NCBI RefSeq assembly: GCF_008039615.1
Contig: NZ_VDUZ01000003.1
Span: forward strand, 62,001-126,000
DNA: 64,000 nt
Reading direction: 5' to 3'
DNA from: Vineibacter terrae
Lineage (GTDB): Bacteria; Pseudomonadota; Alphaproteobacteria; Reyranellales; Reyranellaceae
The notes beneath the pieces were generated by a model, which was given only the letters and a program-made list of their open reading frames with translations, was not told the DNA's origin and did no database searches. The translations under genes were made by a program, and so were the position numbers. This document shows positions 36,141 to 44,552 of the stretch, piece by piece. Positions within the stretch are counted from its first letter, which is position 1, and each line of letters begins with the position of its first letter.

Positions 36141-36992
36141 TCAAGGCGCGTGCAGCACCGACAGGCAGGAAGCGGGATAGCGCGGCGGACGCGGCTTGGG
36201 CGGCGGCGTCGTCACGGGCGGCCGGGGCGGCGGCGGCACGAACCAGTCGTCGAGCGACTTGCCGCAACCGTCACCGGCCGGCACCGGTGCCTGGCGCACG
36301 CATTCCGGGCTATCGGGCGGGCACACGAGGCGCACATGGAAATGCTCGTTGTGGAAGTACCAGGGCGTGATCTTGTGCAGCCAGGATCGGTCGCCCGTCA
36401 CGGTCTGGCACAGCTGCCGCTTGATCCACTTGTTGACGAAGATGCGGTCGACCAGGGGATGCTCCGACGCCAGGCGCAGCAGCGTGGCATGGCCAGGCTG
36501 CCATACCGACTCGTCGATGCCGCTGTCATCCGGCAGGGTCAGCGAGCGCAGCACCGGCTGCTCGCGCGCGGCCGCGGCCAGGCGCGGCTTGGGCGACAGC
36601 TCGAACCAGATGTCGACATCGAGCCCGACCTGGTGGCTGGCATGGCCGAAGCCCATGCGTCCGCCCCGGGGTTGTGAGATGTCGCCGATATAGACAGGGC
36701 CCAGCCGGCTGGCCTGTACCCGCTGCCCGAACTCCTGCACGAAGCGGATCAGGCTGTTGTGGCCCCAGTAGCGGTTGCGGCTGATGCGGATCACCTCGTA
36801 GCCCGGCCCCTCGAAAGGCAGGGGCACGGCGCCCGAGATGCAGCCAGCGGCATAGCTGCCGATGACGCGGGCCGGGCCGGTGCTGGGCGCGGACAGCGAG
36901 GCGAAGGAAAGCTCGCTCTGGGCCGAGGCAGCGGCCGGACAGGCCAAGGCGAGGATCGAGGCAAGAACTACCCGAACTGTACGCGACATCAT
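36141..36992 (-). CDS. mepA: Penicillin-insensitive murein endopeptidase (peptidase M74)
   Basis: 283 residues with a signal peptide ending AASAQ (residue 25), so periplasmic. The M74 metal motif is GHASHQVGLDVDIW: His120 and Asp127 correspond to the zinc ligands of E. coli MepA, and NEHFHVRLVCP supplies the third His (217/219). Other family stretches are RYWGHNSLIRF and YIGDISQPRGGRMG. It cuts D-alanyl-meso-diaminopimelyl cross-links in peptidoglycan. The C-terminal tail is Pro-rich (PPPPRPPVTTPPPKPRPPRY). It is a single-gene unit. Confidence 0.95.
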   Translation of the reverse strand: MMSRTVRVVLASILALACPAAASAQSELSFASLSAPSTGPARVIGSYAAGCISGAVPLPFEGPGYEVIRISRNRYWGHNSLIRFVQEFGQRVQASRLGPVYIGDISQPRGGRMGFGHASHQVGLDVDIWFELSPKPRLAAAAREQPVLRSLTLPDDSGIDESVWQPGHATLLRLASEHPLVDRIFVNKWIKRQLCQTVTGDRSWLHKITPWYFHNEHFHVRLVCPPDSPECVRQAPVPAGDGCGKSLDDWFVPPPPRPPVTTPPPKPRPPRYPASCLSVLHAP

Positions 36993-37375
36993 GGGCGACC
37001 CTGGAAATCGGCATGCGCGCCATGCCGCTGCGACCGCCGGCCAGTATAGCGGAAGGCCGCAAGGGGGGCCACAGGGTCGCGGCGGCGTGTCGTAGGCCGA
37101 GGAGTTGTCCGGGTTGGGTAGCAGACGGGTTCCAGGTCGATGAGCTGGCGGGTGGGCCGACTATCCAACAGGTGGTACGGACAGAGGCCGCGCCTTCATG
37201 ATTGACGATGATCATGCAGCAGGCCGTCGTCTCTGTGGCGACGGCCTGTCTTCCCGCGGGTGGCTTCGGGCCGGCTATGGAACTAACGTCGATTGGTGCC
37301 GTTTTCAGCTACCACAAGGTGCGGCGCCCCCCATGAGCATCCACTTTGGGAAATCGTGCAAGGCGGCGATTGCTT
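36993..37375. other. Gene-free stretch with one strong hairpin
   Basis: No credible reading frame on either strand. CAGGCCGTCG (37220-37229) pairs perfectly with CGACGGCCTG (37239-37248) around a 9-base loop. No T-tract follows on either strand, so terminator function is uncertain. It is downstream of the HdeD-like gene and may end its transcript. Confidence 0.4.
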
Positions 37376-37981
37376 TCATGTGGGCGGTGGAGGAGAAGGT
37401 TGGTCGGGCCCACTCCGCCTTGTCTGCCAGGCGAGGTATCCAATTGCTGCGCCGACGCTGATAAGCTTGATCCCAAGCATGAGCCCAATCAACCACAGCG
37501 CCGTCACCGGCAGACTGGCCCACAGCAACCCCGCGAGCAGAATGCCGACAAGTCCGCTTGCCAGCACCCAGGCCCAGTTGGGAAACGGCCGGATCGTGAG
37601 CGCGAAGACCACCTTCGAGATGCCTTCGATCATAAAGAAGACGATCAGGAGCAGGGTGATCGTCAGCAGCCCCTGTTCCGGGTCGCGCAGGAACAGCAAG
37701 CCGATCAGCACGGCAAGGATGAGGGAGATGAGCTGAAGCCAGAAATGTGGCGCATGGCGGGCGCCGATCAGGCTGACGCCTTGAACGATTCCGCTGATGA
37801 CCAAAAGCCACCCGAGCAGGACGATCACCGCCACGGATGAGATCACAGGGTAGATGATCGCCAGGGCCCCGGCCGCGACCAGCATCGCTCCCTGGATCAG
37901 ATACCAGAGCGAGTGCCGCTTGACGGTTTCGCGCATCGCCTCCCGAAAAGCTTCCGCGGCGGCATCCAGTGACATTGGCAT
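37376..37981 (-). CDS. HdeD/DUF308-family membrane protein
   Basis: 201 residues from ATG 37981, with GGAGG seven bases upstream; the longer frame to 38122 is Arg/Cys-rich and unlikely. After a short cytoplasmic N-terminus (AAAEAFREAMRETVKRHSLW) there are six hydrophobic segments arranged in pairs, as in HdeD-like proteins linked to acid resistance in enterobacteria. Family motifs include GALAIIYPVISSVAVIVLLG and FFMIEGISKVVFAL. The C-terminus is Pro-rich. Role in this organism unknown; inner membrane location. Confidence 0.85.
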   Translation of the reverse strand: MPMSLDAAAEAFREAMRETVKRHSLWYLIQGAMLVAAGALAIIYPVISSVAVIVLLGWLLVISGIVQGVSLIGARHAPHFWLQLISLILAVLIGLLFLRDPEQGLLTITLLLIVFFMIEGISKVVFALTIRPFPNWAWVLASGLVGILLAGLLWASLPVTALWLIGLMLGIKLISVGAAIGYLAWQTRRSGPDQPSPPPPT

Positions 37982-38477
37982 GGCCGACCCTCCGGTATGG
38001 GTTTTGGCTGCGATCGCTTCTTCCCGCACATTTCGGCGCGCCGCGCCGTTGGCGGCAGGGCATCGCGTCGGCTTGCACCTTTCACCCGTTCGGCCAACAT
38101 GCCTGACGCGCGTGGAAACCACAAACCTCCAACGAAGTCACCTTGCCGACCAGCCGCCCTTGCGCCTCGATCGGCCCCCTCGGAGGAGGCAGTCATCCGG
38201 GTCGCGGCGAAGTCGGTGGTCCGCGGAATGCGCGTACTTTTCGCTGATCGTTCTGCCGAAGGGCTAGTCTTAGCCTAACCCGGCTTCCAGGCACCCACCC
38301 TGTCACGTCCTTGTGGGGCCTCACGGGCGTCGCGGCAGACACGCTTGGGGTCGAACGACCGCTCGTTTCCTCGGTCATCTCGGAACCTTCCCAGCCGGAG
38401 CACGTTTTTATCACCGTCTCGACGCGCCGTGGCGGTCATGCCGGCAAGCCTGCACGCACGGCGTGAAGGAGGAAAAC
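37982..38477. other. Divergent intergenic region, no gene recognised
   Basis: About 500 bp between the HdeD-like gene (minus) and the small exported protein (plus). Overlapping frames on both strands lack ribosome-binding sites and homology. It presumably holds both promoters. No repeat of families A-C is present. Confidence 0.4.
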
Positions 38478-38936
38478 ATGACCAAGATAGCGCAGCTCAC
38501 GATGGTTGTCGGCCTGCTGGCAGCGCCAACGGTGCCGGCGCTAGGTCAGATGGACCGAGACTACCGAGGGTACGACCAGTATGAAGCCATGCGCACCCGC
38601 CCGATCGAACACCGGCAGGGCAGCGTGACGTTCATCACCGGGGGTGTTGGCAGGGACGAGGCCGCCGCCTTTCGGGCGTCCATGTCGCGCTATGCGCTGG
38701 GTCTTGAGTTTGCGCGGGCGGGCGCACCCCATGGCGCCTTCCTGGCAGATGTGCATGTCAGCGTGATCAACAACCGCGGACGCACGGTGCTGCAAACCGT
38801 CGCAGAGGGGCCGTTCCTGCTGGCTGACCTGCTGACCGGCACCTACACCATCCGCGCCTCTTTCAACGGTCAAGTGAAGACACAGACTGTGACCATCCTG
38901 CCGGATCTGCATCAGCATTTGAGCTTCGTGTGGTAG
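38478..38936 (+). CDS. Small exported protein with a carboxypeptidase-regulatory-like beta domain
   Basis: 152 residues from ATG 38478, preceded by AAGGAGG with 6-base spacing; the longer frame is rejected. A signal peptide ends near PALGQ (residue 24). The second half (residues about 75-150) reads ADVHVSVINNRGRTVLQTVA, then GPFLLADLLTGTYTIRASFN and ends QTVTILPDLHQHLSFVW, the pattern of a carboxypeptidase regulatory-like or transthyretin-like beta-sandwich. Location is periplasmic. Function unknown; such domains bind or scaffold other envelope components. Confidence 0.75.
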   Translation: MTKIAQLTMVVGLLAAPTVPALGQMDRDYRGYDQYEAMRTRPIEHRQGSVTFITGGVGRDEAAAFRASMSRYALGLEFARAGAPHGAFLADVHVSVINNRGRTVLQTVAEGPFLLADLLTGTYTIRASFNGQVKTQTVTILPDLHQHLSFVW

Positions 38937-39099
38937 CCTTCCAGTCTGAAAGACCGCGTCAGGACGATCGGAGCGCAAGGTCTGGAGTGTTTCACGTTTC
39001 AATGGAAGCGTACCCGGCGTTGGCGAAGCAGTTGGCGCACTCGTCGGACCGGAAGGTCGCGACGAGGCTGCTGAGCTGTCGCCGGGTATCGTCGAGGAC

Positions 39100-39357
39100 G
39101 CGGGAACGCCGAGCTGGACCGCTCCTGGTCGGTAACGGCGCCGCCGGCACGCTGACGGTCCAGAACGGCGGCGCCGTCACAAGCAGTCCGGCCTCCATTG
39201 GCATTTCCGGCCCGACCGCGGTCGTGACAGTGGATGGCCAGGATCGTCCTGGACAGATGCCGACACACTCGGCATCGGCGTCACAAGCAGCGGCACGCTG
39301 ACGATATGTGGTGGACCATCGGCGATGTCGGACATGGCGGCGTTGTCGGTGGCATAG
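39100..39357 (+). pseudogene. Autotransporter passenger-repeat remnant with frameshift
   Basis: The frame starting at 39122 reads LLVGNGAAGTLTVQNGGAVT and on to VVTVDG (39230-39238). It is continued in another frame from 39241 by GSSWTDADTLGIGVTSSGTL then TICGG. Together these make the repeat of autotransporter/pectin-lyase-like adhesins: G-GTLTV-GG, VDG, S-W, L-IG-SG-GTLTI. Loss of one base near 39239 explains the shift. A stop follows at 39355-39357, and neither signal peptide nor beta-barrel is present. It is a decayed piece of a surface adhesin gene. Confidence 0.75.
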
Positions 39358-39411
39358 CGGACATCAAACGCGCCGTGATCCGCGGCGCCTTGAGTTACGA
39401 GCACACGCCCT

Positions 39412-39888
39412 TCAGGGACATGCCCTGTCGTCATGATCTCCCTGGAATTTGGTGTAGCCGGCCTTGAATTCGAATACGTCTCCTGCCTCTATGCCGCCGA
39501 TTGTTCCAGATTTCCCGGCGATCTTGCGACCCCAGTGCACGACTTCGTGCAAAAGGGTTCTCTCGAAATTGCGGGCGTTGTAGGGGGCGTTGTATCGCTC
39601 CAGATCCTGAGCAACATTCCAGTTGACGAAGACTTTGTTCAGGTCGGCAGGATCGCAGTCGCCTGAATACAGTCCGCCGACACGACGATCCCATACGCCG
39701 TTGCTTACCAGCTTGACGATATTCACTCTGGGATAGGTGCCGGCACTCAGAGCTTTCGTACCGAGCGCATCACTCTCGATGCACTCCAGCAGTGCTGAAC
39801 GGACCCGTTCGGAGAGCTTTCCGCCTACGATTCGCAATCGAATGACGGAGGCGCATCTGGGAAACTGCGCGTCCTGAAAGAACATCAT
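39412..39888 (-). CDS. Toxin-type metallopeptidase domain protein (Tox-MPTase3-like)
   Basis: 158 residues from ATG 39888, behind AGGAG with 5-base spacing. The zincin motif is His114-Glu115-Val-Val-His118 in ERTLLHEVVHWGRK, followed by GGIEAGDVFEFKAGY, whose Glu could be the third ligand. LLHE-VHWG plus E-G-xx-FE is the signature of metallopeptidase toxin domains from polymorphic toxin systems. There is no signal peptide, no N-terminal delivery domain and no obvious immunity gene. It may be a free effector domain left by rearrangement, or a cargo protein for a secretion system elsewhere. Base composition here is less GC-rich than the surroundings. Confidence 0.65.
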   Translation of the reverse strand: MMFFQDAQFPRCASVIRLRIVGGKLSERVRSALLECIESDALGTKALSAGTYPRVNIVKLVSNGVWDRRVGGLYSGDCDPADLNKVFVNWNVAQDLERYNAPYNARNFERTLLHEVVHWGRKIAGKSGTIGGIEAGDVFEFKAGYTKFQGDHDDRACP

Positions 39889-40264
39889 GACTGCTCCTCC
39901 ACGCGGCCTCATCGACCATCCGGCTCTCATCCGCGACCCGACCGATCGCACGCGATAGATCCGGCGGTTGCAGAACTCGGTGGACGATCATGCCAGGTGA
40001 GTTTGCACGCGCCGCCCGCGGCGTCTATCCAGTCCTGGCAGAGCCTATCCGTCGGTTGCCGATTTCGAACGAGTGCTCCCCTCTACGGCCCGGGTTTGGG
40101 TCGCTGGACTGAGGGAAGCCAATCATGTCGCGTCAGGCCGGGCGGCCGAAGCGCATCGGATGGTGGCGTCGCCGCTGACGCCACCGCAGCGGGTCATAGC
40201 TGCTAAGTGGTTGAAAACAGGGACCACAATTGCTTCGGTATGACCGGTCATCTAGACTCCGGCC
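39889..40264. promoter_or_regulatory. Divergent intergenic region with a perfect 12 bp palindrome
   Basis: ATGACCGGTCAT (40240-40251) is a perfect palindrome 13 bp upstream of the enoyl-CoA hydratase start. A TTGAAA at 40211-40216 could be its -35 box, placing the palindrome near the transcription start, as for TetR- or GntR-type operators. The rest of the 376 bp shows no gene. Confidence 0.45.
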
Positions 40265-41104
40265 ATGTCCGAGTTTCCCGTTTACGAGACCATCCTGCTG
40301 GCACGGACCGCCGATGTCGCGCGGCTGACGTTGAACCGGCCGCAGCGGCGCAACGCGCTCACGCATGCCATGATGCAGGAGATCGGCGACGCCGTCGCCC
40401 GGGTGGCCGCCGACGCCTCGATCCGCGTGCTGGTGCTGCGCGGCAGCGGCGGCGCCTTCAGCGCCGGTGGCGACATCAGCGCCATGACCGCCATGCCGCC
40501 CCCGCCGCCGGATGGGCAGGCCGATCCCCTGGTGGCCCCGTACCGGCTGTTCGGCGATGTGCTGCTGGCGCTCAACGCGCTCACGATCCCGGTCATCGCC
40601 ATCGTCGAAGGGCCGGCGGTGGGCGGCGGCTTCGGGATGGCTTGCTGCGCCGATGTCGTGATCCTGCTGCAGAGCGCCCGGTTCGGCATTCCCGAGCCGC
40701 GCACCGGCTTCATCCCGTCGCAGGTGCTGCCCTTCATCGCGCGCCGGATCGGCGAGGGGCCGCTGCGCGAGCTGGCCGTCACCGGCCGCGTGATCGACGC
40801 CCAGGAGGCGCTGGCGCTCGGCATCGGCCGCCATCTGTGCCAGACGCACGATCAGGTCAATGCCACTTTGCACGCCGTGATCGCCGATATCCGCCGCAAC
40901 TCGCCGGCGGCCCTGGCCGCGGTCAAGCGGCTGGTGATGGCCTGCGCGGCCAGGACCGATGCCGAGGTGCTCGACGCGGCCGCCGTCGAGCTGGTCGCCT
41001 TGCTGCGCCGGCCCGACACGCAGGCCGGCATGCAGGCGTTCCTGAGCAAGCAGACACCGCCATGGGCCGTAGCCGATGTGCCGCCCGGCGATGGGAGGGA
41101 ATGA
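40265..41104 (+). CDS. Enoyl-CoA hydratase/isomerase family protein
   Basis: 279 residues of the crotonase fold. The oxyanion hole pieces are GGAFSAGGDISAM (around residues 60-72) and EGPAVGGGFGMACCADVVI (around 116-134). RFGIPEPRTGFIPSQ follows, with Glu-Pro at a catalytic position. It should hydrate or isomerise an enoyl-CoA. It is followed after 1 bp by a TauD/TfdA dioxygenase gene, forming a two-gene operon that might oxidise and then process an acyl chain. A palindromic operator candidate precedes it. Confidence 0.9.
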   Translation: MSEFPVYETILLARTADVARLTLNRPQRRNALTHAMMQEIGDAVARVAADASIRVLVLRGSGGAFSAGGDISAMTAMPPPPPDGQADPLVAPYRLFGDVLLALNALTIPVIAIVEGPAVGGGFGMACCADVVILLQSARFGIPEPRTGFIPSQVLPFIARRIGEGPLRELAVTGRVIDAQEALALGIGRHLCQTHDQVNATLHAVIADIRRNSPAALAAVKRLVMACAARTDAEVLDAAAVELVALLRRPDTQAGMQAFLSKQTPPWAVADVPPGDGRE

Positions 41105-41105
41105 G

Positions 41106-41957
41106 ATGACCCAACGGGTTCTGCGCAATTTCCGGCATATCGAGGTGCAGCCGATCGCCGGCGCCCTGGGCGCCGAGCTGCATGGCGTCGACCTGGCGCG
41201 CGACCTCGACGACGATGTCGTCGCCGAGATCCGCCAGGCGTGGCTCGACCACCTCGTCGTGTTCTTTCGCGGCCAGGCGCTGACGCCGGCGCAGCAGGTC
41301 GCGTTCGCGCGCCGCCTGGGCGAGCCGATGGAGTATCCGCAGCTCAAGGGCCTGCCCGAGGAGCCGCTGATCACGCCGGTGATGAAGCTGGAGCACGAGC
41401 GCACCAATTTCGGCGGCGTCTGGCACTCCGACACGACCTATCTGGAGCGCCCGCCGATGGCGAGCATGCTCTACGCCAAGGAGATCCCGCCCTACGGCGG
41501 CGATACCGAGTTTGCCAATCAGTACCTGGCCTACGAAGCATTGTCCGACGGCCTGCGCCGCATCCTCGACGGCCTGGTCGGCATCAGCTCCTCGCTCAAG
41601 GCCGATGCGTCCAAGACGCGCGAGGACCGATTGAAGGCGGCGGGCGAGGCGCAGAAGACGCTGATCGCCGAGCATCCCGTCGTGCGCACCCACCCCGAAA
41701 CCGGGCGCAAGGCGCTTTATCTCAATACCGGCCACACGACTCAGTTCAAGGACTGGACGGTGAAGGAAAGCCAGCCGCTGCTCGACTTCCTGTTCCAGCA
41801 TCAGGTGCGGCCGGAATTCACCTGCCGGTTCCGCTGGCAGGCGGGTTCGCTGGCGCTCTGGGACAACCGCTGCGCCATGCACAACCCGATCAACGACTAC
41901 CACGGCTATCGCCGCATCCTGCATCGCATCACGCTGGCGGGCGACCGGCCGGTGTAA
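41106..41957 (+). CDS. TauD/TfdA-family Fe(II)/2-oxoglutarate dioxygenase
   Basis: 283 residues from ATG 41106, one base after the preceding stop. The iron ligands are His107 and Asp109 in VWHSDTTYLERPP and His259 in WDNRCAMHNPINDYHGYRR; the Arg269/270 pair can bind 2-oxoglutarate. Length and motif spacing are normal. Family members hydroxylate taurine, phenoxyacetates, carnitine precursors and others. Here the co-transcribed enoyl-CoA hydratase suggests a short organic acid, but no substrate can be named. Confidence 0.92.
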   Translation: MTQRVLRNFRHIEVQPIAGALGAELHGVDLARDLDDDVVAEIRQAWLDHLVVFFRGQALTPAQQVAFARRLGEPMEYPQLKGLPEEPLITPVMKLEHERTNFGGVWHSDTTYLERPPMASMLYAKEIPPYGGDTEFANQYLAYEALSDGLRRILDGLVGISSSLKADASKTREDRLKAAGEAQKTLIAEHPVVRTHPETGRKALYLNTGHTTQFKDWTVKESQPLLDFLFQHQVRPEFTCRFRWQAGSLALWDNRCAMHNPINDYHGYRRILHRITLAGDRPV

Positions 41958-41992
41958 GGAACCCTGCACCGGGTGCAACCGGTGTCCTGAAA

Positions 41993-42757
41993 TCACGGCT
42001 TCATTGACGCAAGCTGATCGATATACGGCTGGTAGCTGGCGCGGATGAGCCCGTAGTGCGGCCGATCCAAATCTATGGTCATCCAGAAGGCCGTCGCGGT
42101 TATGGCACAGAACAGGCCGTTGAGGACCGGATAGCGACGCTTCTTCAGGCCGTTGCCGTAGCCGACCAGGACAAACCCGAGCACGGCGATTGCAACGAGC
42201 AGGCCCAGGACGAGCATCGGGATGTGCCGTCGCGATGCGGACAAATGGGTGGTGTGAAGGTCGATGAGGTCGTTGAACGGCGGCAGCACGACGAGCATGA
42301 GCTGTGGATCTCCGGCCACCCCCTTCAAGACGGCATCCCACATCCTCGTATGGTGCTGCGATGCCCTGGCGATCACCCGATCCATCTCGGCCTGATCCTG
42401 CGATTGCATGATGGCAATACGATCGGCCGTGTATTGCCGCAGGGTCTCCTGCAGATCCGAGCGTTGCGGCTCGGGCAGGACCATCGTGCGCAAATACGCG
42501 GTCCCGATCGCGTTGGCTTCCTTCACGATCATGTCCAGCCGGTCGATATAGCGGGAGCCGGCACCGGAGAAGGCAAAGCCGATCAGGAAGGTCAGCAACG
42601 CCAATGCCGCGCCGCGGATCACGCTCAGCTGTGACGTGAAGTCCTCATCCCTGGCACCGCTCCTGCGGCCGATGAGATACCCCACTTCCAACGCGGCGAT
42701 GGTGATCAGGAACAGACCGACAGCGACGACTGCCGGCAACGAAAGGATGGCTTGCAA
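41993..42757 (-). CDS. DUF4239-like (bestrophin-like) membrane protein
   Basis: 254 residues from TTG 42757. There is no in-frame ATG near the N-terminus; TTG 42757 is preferred because GGGAG lies about 9 bases upstream and the protein then starts LQAILSLPAVVAVGLFLITI, directly into the first membrane helix. An upstream TTG at 42805 is possible. Membrane segments lie near the start, after RGAALALLTFLIGFAFSG, and as a pair near the C-terminus (MLVLGLLVAIAVLGFVLVGY; VLNGLFCAITATAFWM). The middle is a soluble helical region. This layout matches DUF4239 proteins of unknown function. Confidence 0.75.
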   Translation of the reverse strand: MQAILSLPAVVAVGLFLITIAALEVGYLIGRRSGARDEDFTSQLSVIRGAALALLTFLIGFAFSGAGSRYIDRLDMIVKEANAIGTAYLRTMVLPEPQRSDLQETLRQYTADRIAIMQSQDQAEMDRVIARASQHHTRMWDAVLKGVAGDPQLMLVVLPPFNDLIDLHTTHLSASRRHIPMLVLGLLVAIAVLGFVLVGYGNGLKKRRYPVLNGLFCAITATAFWMTIDLDRPHYGLIRASYQPYIDQLASMKP

Positions 42758-43059
42758 CTTCCCACACTCCCACAACCGGGGAATACGTCGACTTGCCGGG
42801 AACAATTACACCGCCTGCGCAGCGGCGGGAAGCTCATGTTCGAGTGGCACGTGCCGAATTGCGGCTCAGCCTGCCGAAGGCATTCGCATTTCGGCTAGAC
42901 GAACATCCTCGGTTCGGCAGCATTGCCGCCTGTCATGGTCAAAGGGCGTGCTGAGATATGACCTGGTTTTAGGCGAGCGACGATTCCCGACTTCACGCCC
43001 ATGGCGCGCTTCGGCGACAACATCCAGGCCTGCCGCCACAGTTCTTCCGGAGCCCCGCC
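42758..43059. other. Stretch without a convincing gene
   Basis: About 300 bp of mixed composition. A minus-strand frame over 42895-43116 translates to a fairly normal-looking amino acid mixture, but it has no ribosome-binding site and no family could be recognised. It may be debris of the same decay seen on both sides. Confidence 0.3.
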
Positions 43060-43514
43060 ATGCCATTGTCCGTTGTCGACCGCCAGCAGAACGTCAGCAT
43101 GCCGGCGGGCGGCCAAACTCGAATCGAGCGTGGCGTGCGGAGGAGCGCGCAGCGCTGCCGTGATCGGAAATGGGCCGCTGTAGGCTGCCTGCTTGCGTCC
43201 CTGTCAGGTGCGCCGGCGATGGCCCAGAGCAGCAAGTCCGCCGAGGATCTGGCCAAGCAGCTCAGCAATCCCGTCGCCAGCCTCATCAGCGTGCCGTTCC
43301 AGTTCAACTATGATGGTGAGATACGGAGACGACCTACGACTGGAAGGCCGAGAAGTGGTCCGTGCCGGTGAACTTCCTCATCTCCAAGCTCGTTCATGTC
43401 GGGCATCAGCCCGTGAGCCTCGGGGTCGGCATGCGCTACTGGGCATCCAGTCCGGATACTGGTCCGCATGGCGTAGGTGTGCGCGCGCTCGTGACGTTCC
43501 TCTTCCCGGAGTGA
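43060..43514 (+). pseudogene. Outer-membrane protein gene with large internal deletion
   Basis: The first part encodes a signal peptide (WAAVGCLLASLSGAPAMAQ) and SAEDLAKQLSNPVASLISVP followed by FQFNYDG (to about 43317). From 43326, in a different frame, it continues TYDWKAEKWSVPVNFLISKL, then HQPVSLGVGMRYWASSPDTG and ends VRALVTFLFPE at the stop 43512-43514. These are the start and end of an outer-membrane beta-barrel protein of about 280 residues, of the kind often annotated as a transporter. The middle, about 150-180 residues, is missing, and the join is out of frame. The gene cannot give a functional product. Confidence 0.8.
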
Positions 43515-43634
43515 GCAGAGGGAGGCGTTGCGTCAGGCGCCGCGGACCGCAGTCGCGCCGAGGCCATCTTTTGCCAAGGATGGCGAGAACACTTCGACAG
43601 CCCGTTCTCATCCGCCGTTCGTCGTAAATACCTG

Positions 43635-43775
43635 TCACTTTCCAAGCCGCGGCTCGAAGGTCGCGGTGGCGAGACCGTTTGGGGTGCTCATATCCCAGGC
43701 CAGAACGAGGATGAGGGATACTGTCACAAGTGCAAAGAAAATAGCCAACAGCTTGGCCTGACGGTCCTGAGACAT
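43635..43775 (-). CDS. Small single-pass membrane protein, 46 residues
   Basis: ATG 43775 follows a strong GGGGGGAG with 2-3 base spacing to the GCG before it. The product begins MSQDRQAKLLAIFFALVTVS, continues LILVLAWDMSTPNGLATATF and ends EPRLGK before TGA 43635-43637. Residues about 9-27 form one hydrophobic helix with a charged cytoplasmic start. No family was recognised. The good ribosome-binding site and natural-looking membrane helix support a real gene, though no conservation data are available. Confidence 0.6.
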   Translation of the reverse strand: MSQDRQAKLLAIFFALVTVSLILVLAWDMSTPNGLATATFEPRLGK

Positions 43776-43823
43776 CGCTCCCCCCTCGATCTCCTGCGCC
43801 TGCTCTGGTGCGTTCCTGGCACT

Positions 43824-44543
43824 ATGCCAGCCTCGGTCGCCTTGCGCATTTCCGGGGTGACTACGGCAGGATCACTGGAACAGCGTCTTGTAGTGTGCGC
43901 AAGCGAGCTCCGCGGCTACAGAGGCGATCACGACGAGCCGCTGGCGACGTCCGCCGATGGTCCGCCGACCCCGGCGCAGCAGGCCTATGCCGCGCGGTTC
44001 GGCGCCTCTCCGCTGCTGGCGCTGATGGGACCCAACCACCGCCTGGGACTTGCCACGACTTTTCGCGAAGGCGCGGTGCCCGCCGAAGCAGCGCCCGGCC
44101 TCGCATCTGCCTTGGCCCTGCTGGAGCGCACCCTGTCGCCACGGCCGCCGCGGCTGAACCCGCGGTCGCGCCGTACATGGCTGATTGCCATGGCTGGCAT
44201 TGCCGCGGTCATCGGCGTGCTGGCGGTGCTGCCGCGGGCGGCGGTGGTCGAAGCGCCGGCAACCCTGCAGCCTGACTGGCAGCAGGTGGTGTCCGCGCCC
44301 TACGACGGCGTGCTCGACGCATCATCGGTGCAGCCGGGTGACGCGGTTGTCGCCAACAGCATCGTGCTGGCGCGCCTGATGACGCGCGAGATCGAGCTGG
44401 AGATCGCCGCGGCGCGAGCGCGCGCCGCCAACGACCTGCGCGATGCGACGGTGGCCCGAGCCGCCAGCCAGCCGGCGCAGGAGCAGCTCGCGCTGCTGTC
44501 GGCGAAGCGCAACGAGGCGCAGCTCGCGCCGCGCGGAGCGTAG
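43824..44543 (+). pseudogene. HlyD-type membrane fusion protein, truncated
   Basis: A 239-residue frame. The part from about residue 115 is a membrane helix (TWLIAMAGIAAVIGVLAVLP) followed by the HlyD beta-barrel/lipoyl start AAVVEAPATLQPDWQQVVSA and YDGVLDASSVQPGDAVVANS, then a coiled-coil (EIELEIAAARARAANDLRD). It stops at LSAKRNEAQLAPRGA, where the second lipoyl half should begin; intact relatives are over 400 residues. The N-terminal 110 residues resemble a cytoplasmic extension and may also be incomplete. The break falls 10 bp from the end of the convergent amidohydrolase gene. It is probably not functional as an adaptor protein. Confidence 0.7.
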
Positions 44544-44552
44544 AAGCGCCTG

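Noticed and set aside
37198..37461. Plus-strand frame as a small gene
   Set aside because: No ribosome-binding site or recognisable protein features; it overlaps the end of the HdeD-like gene.
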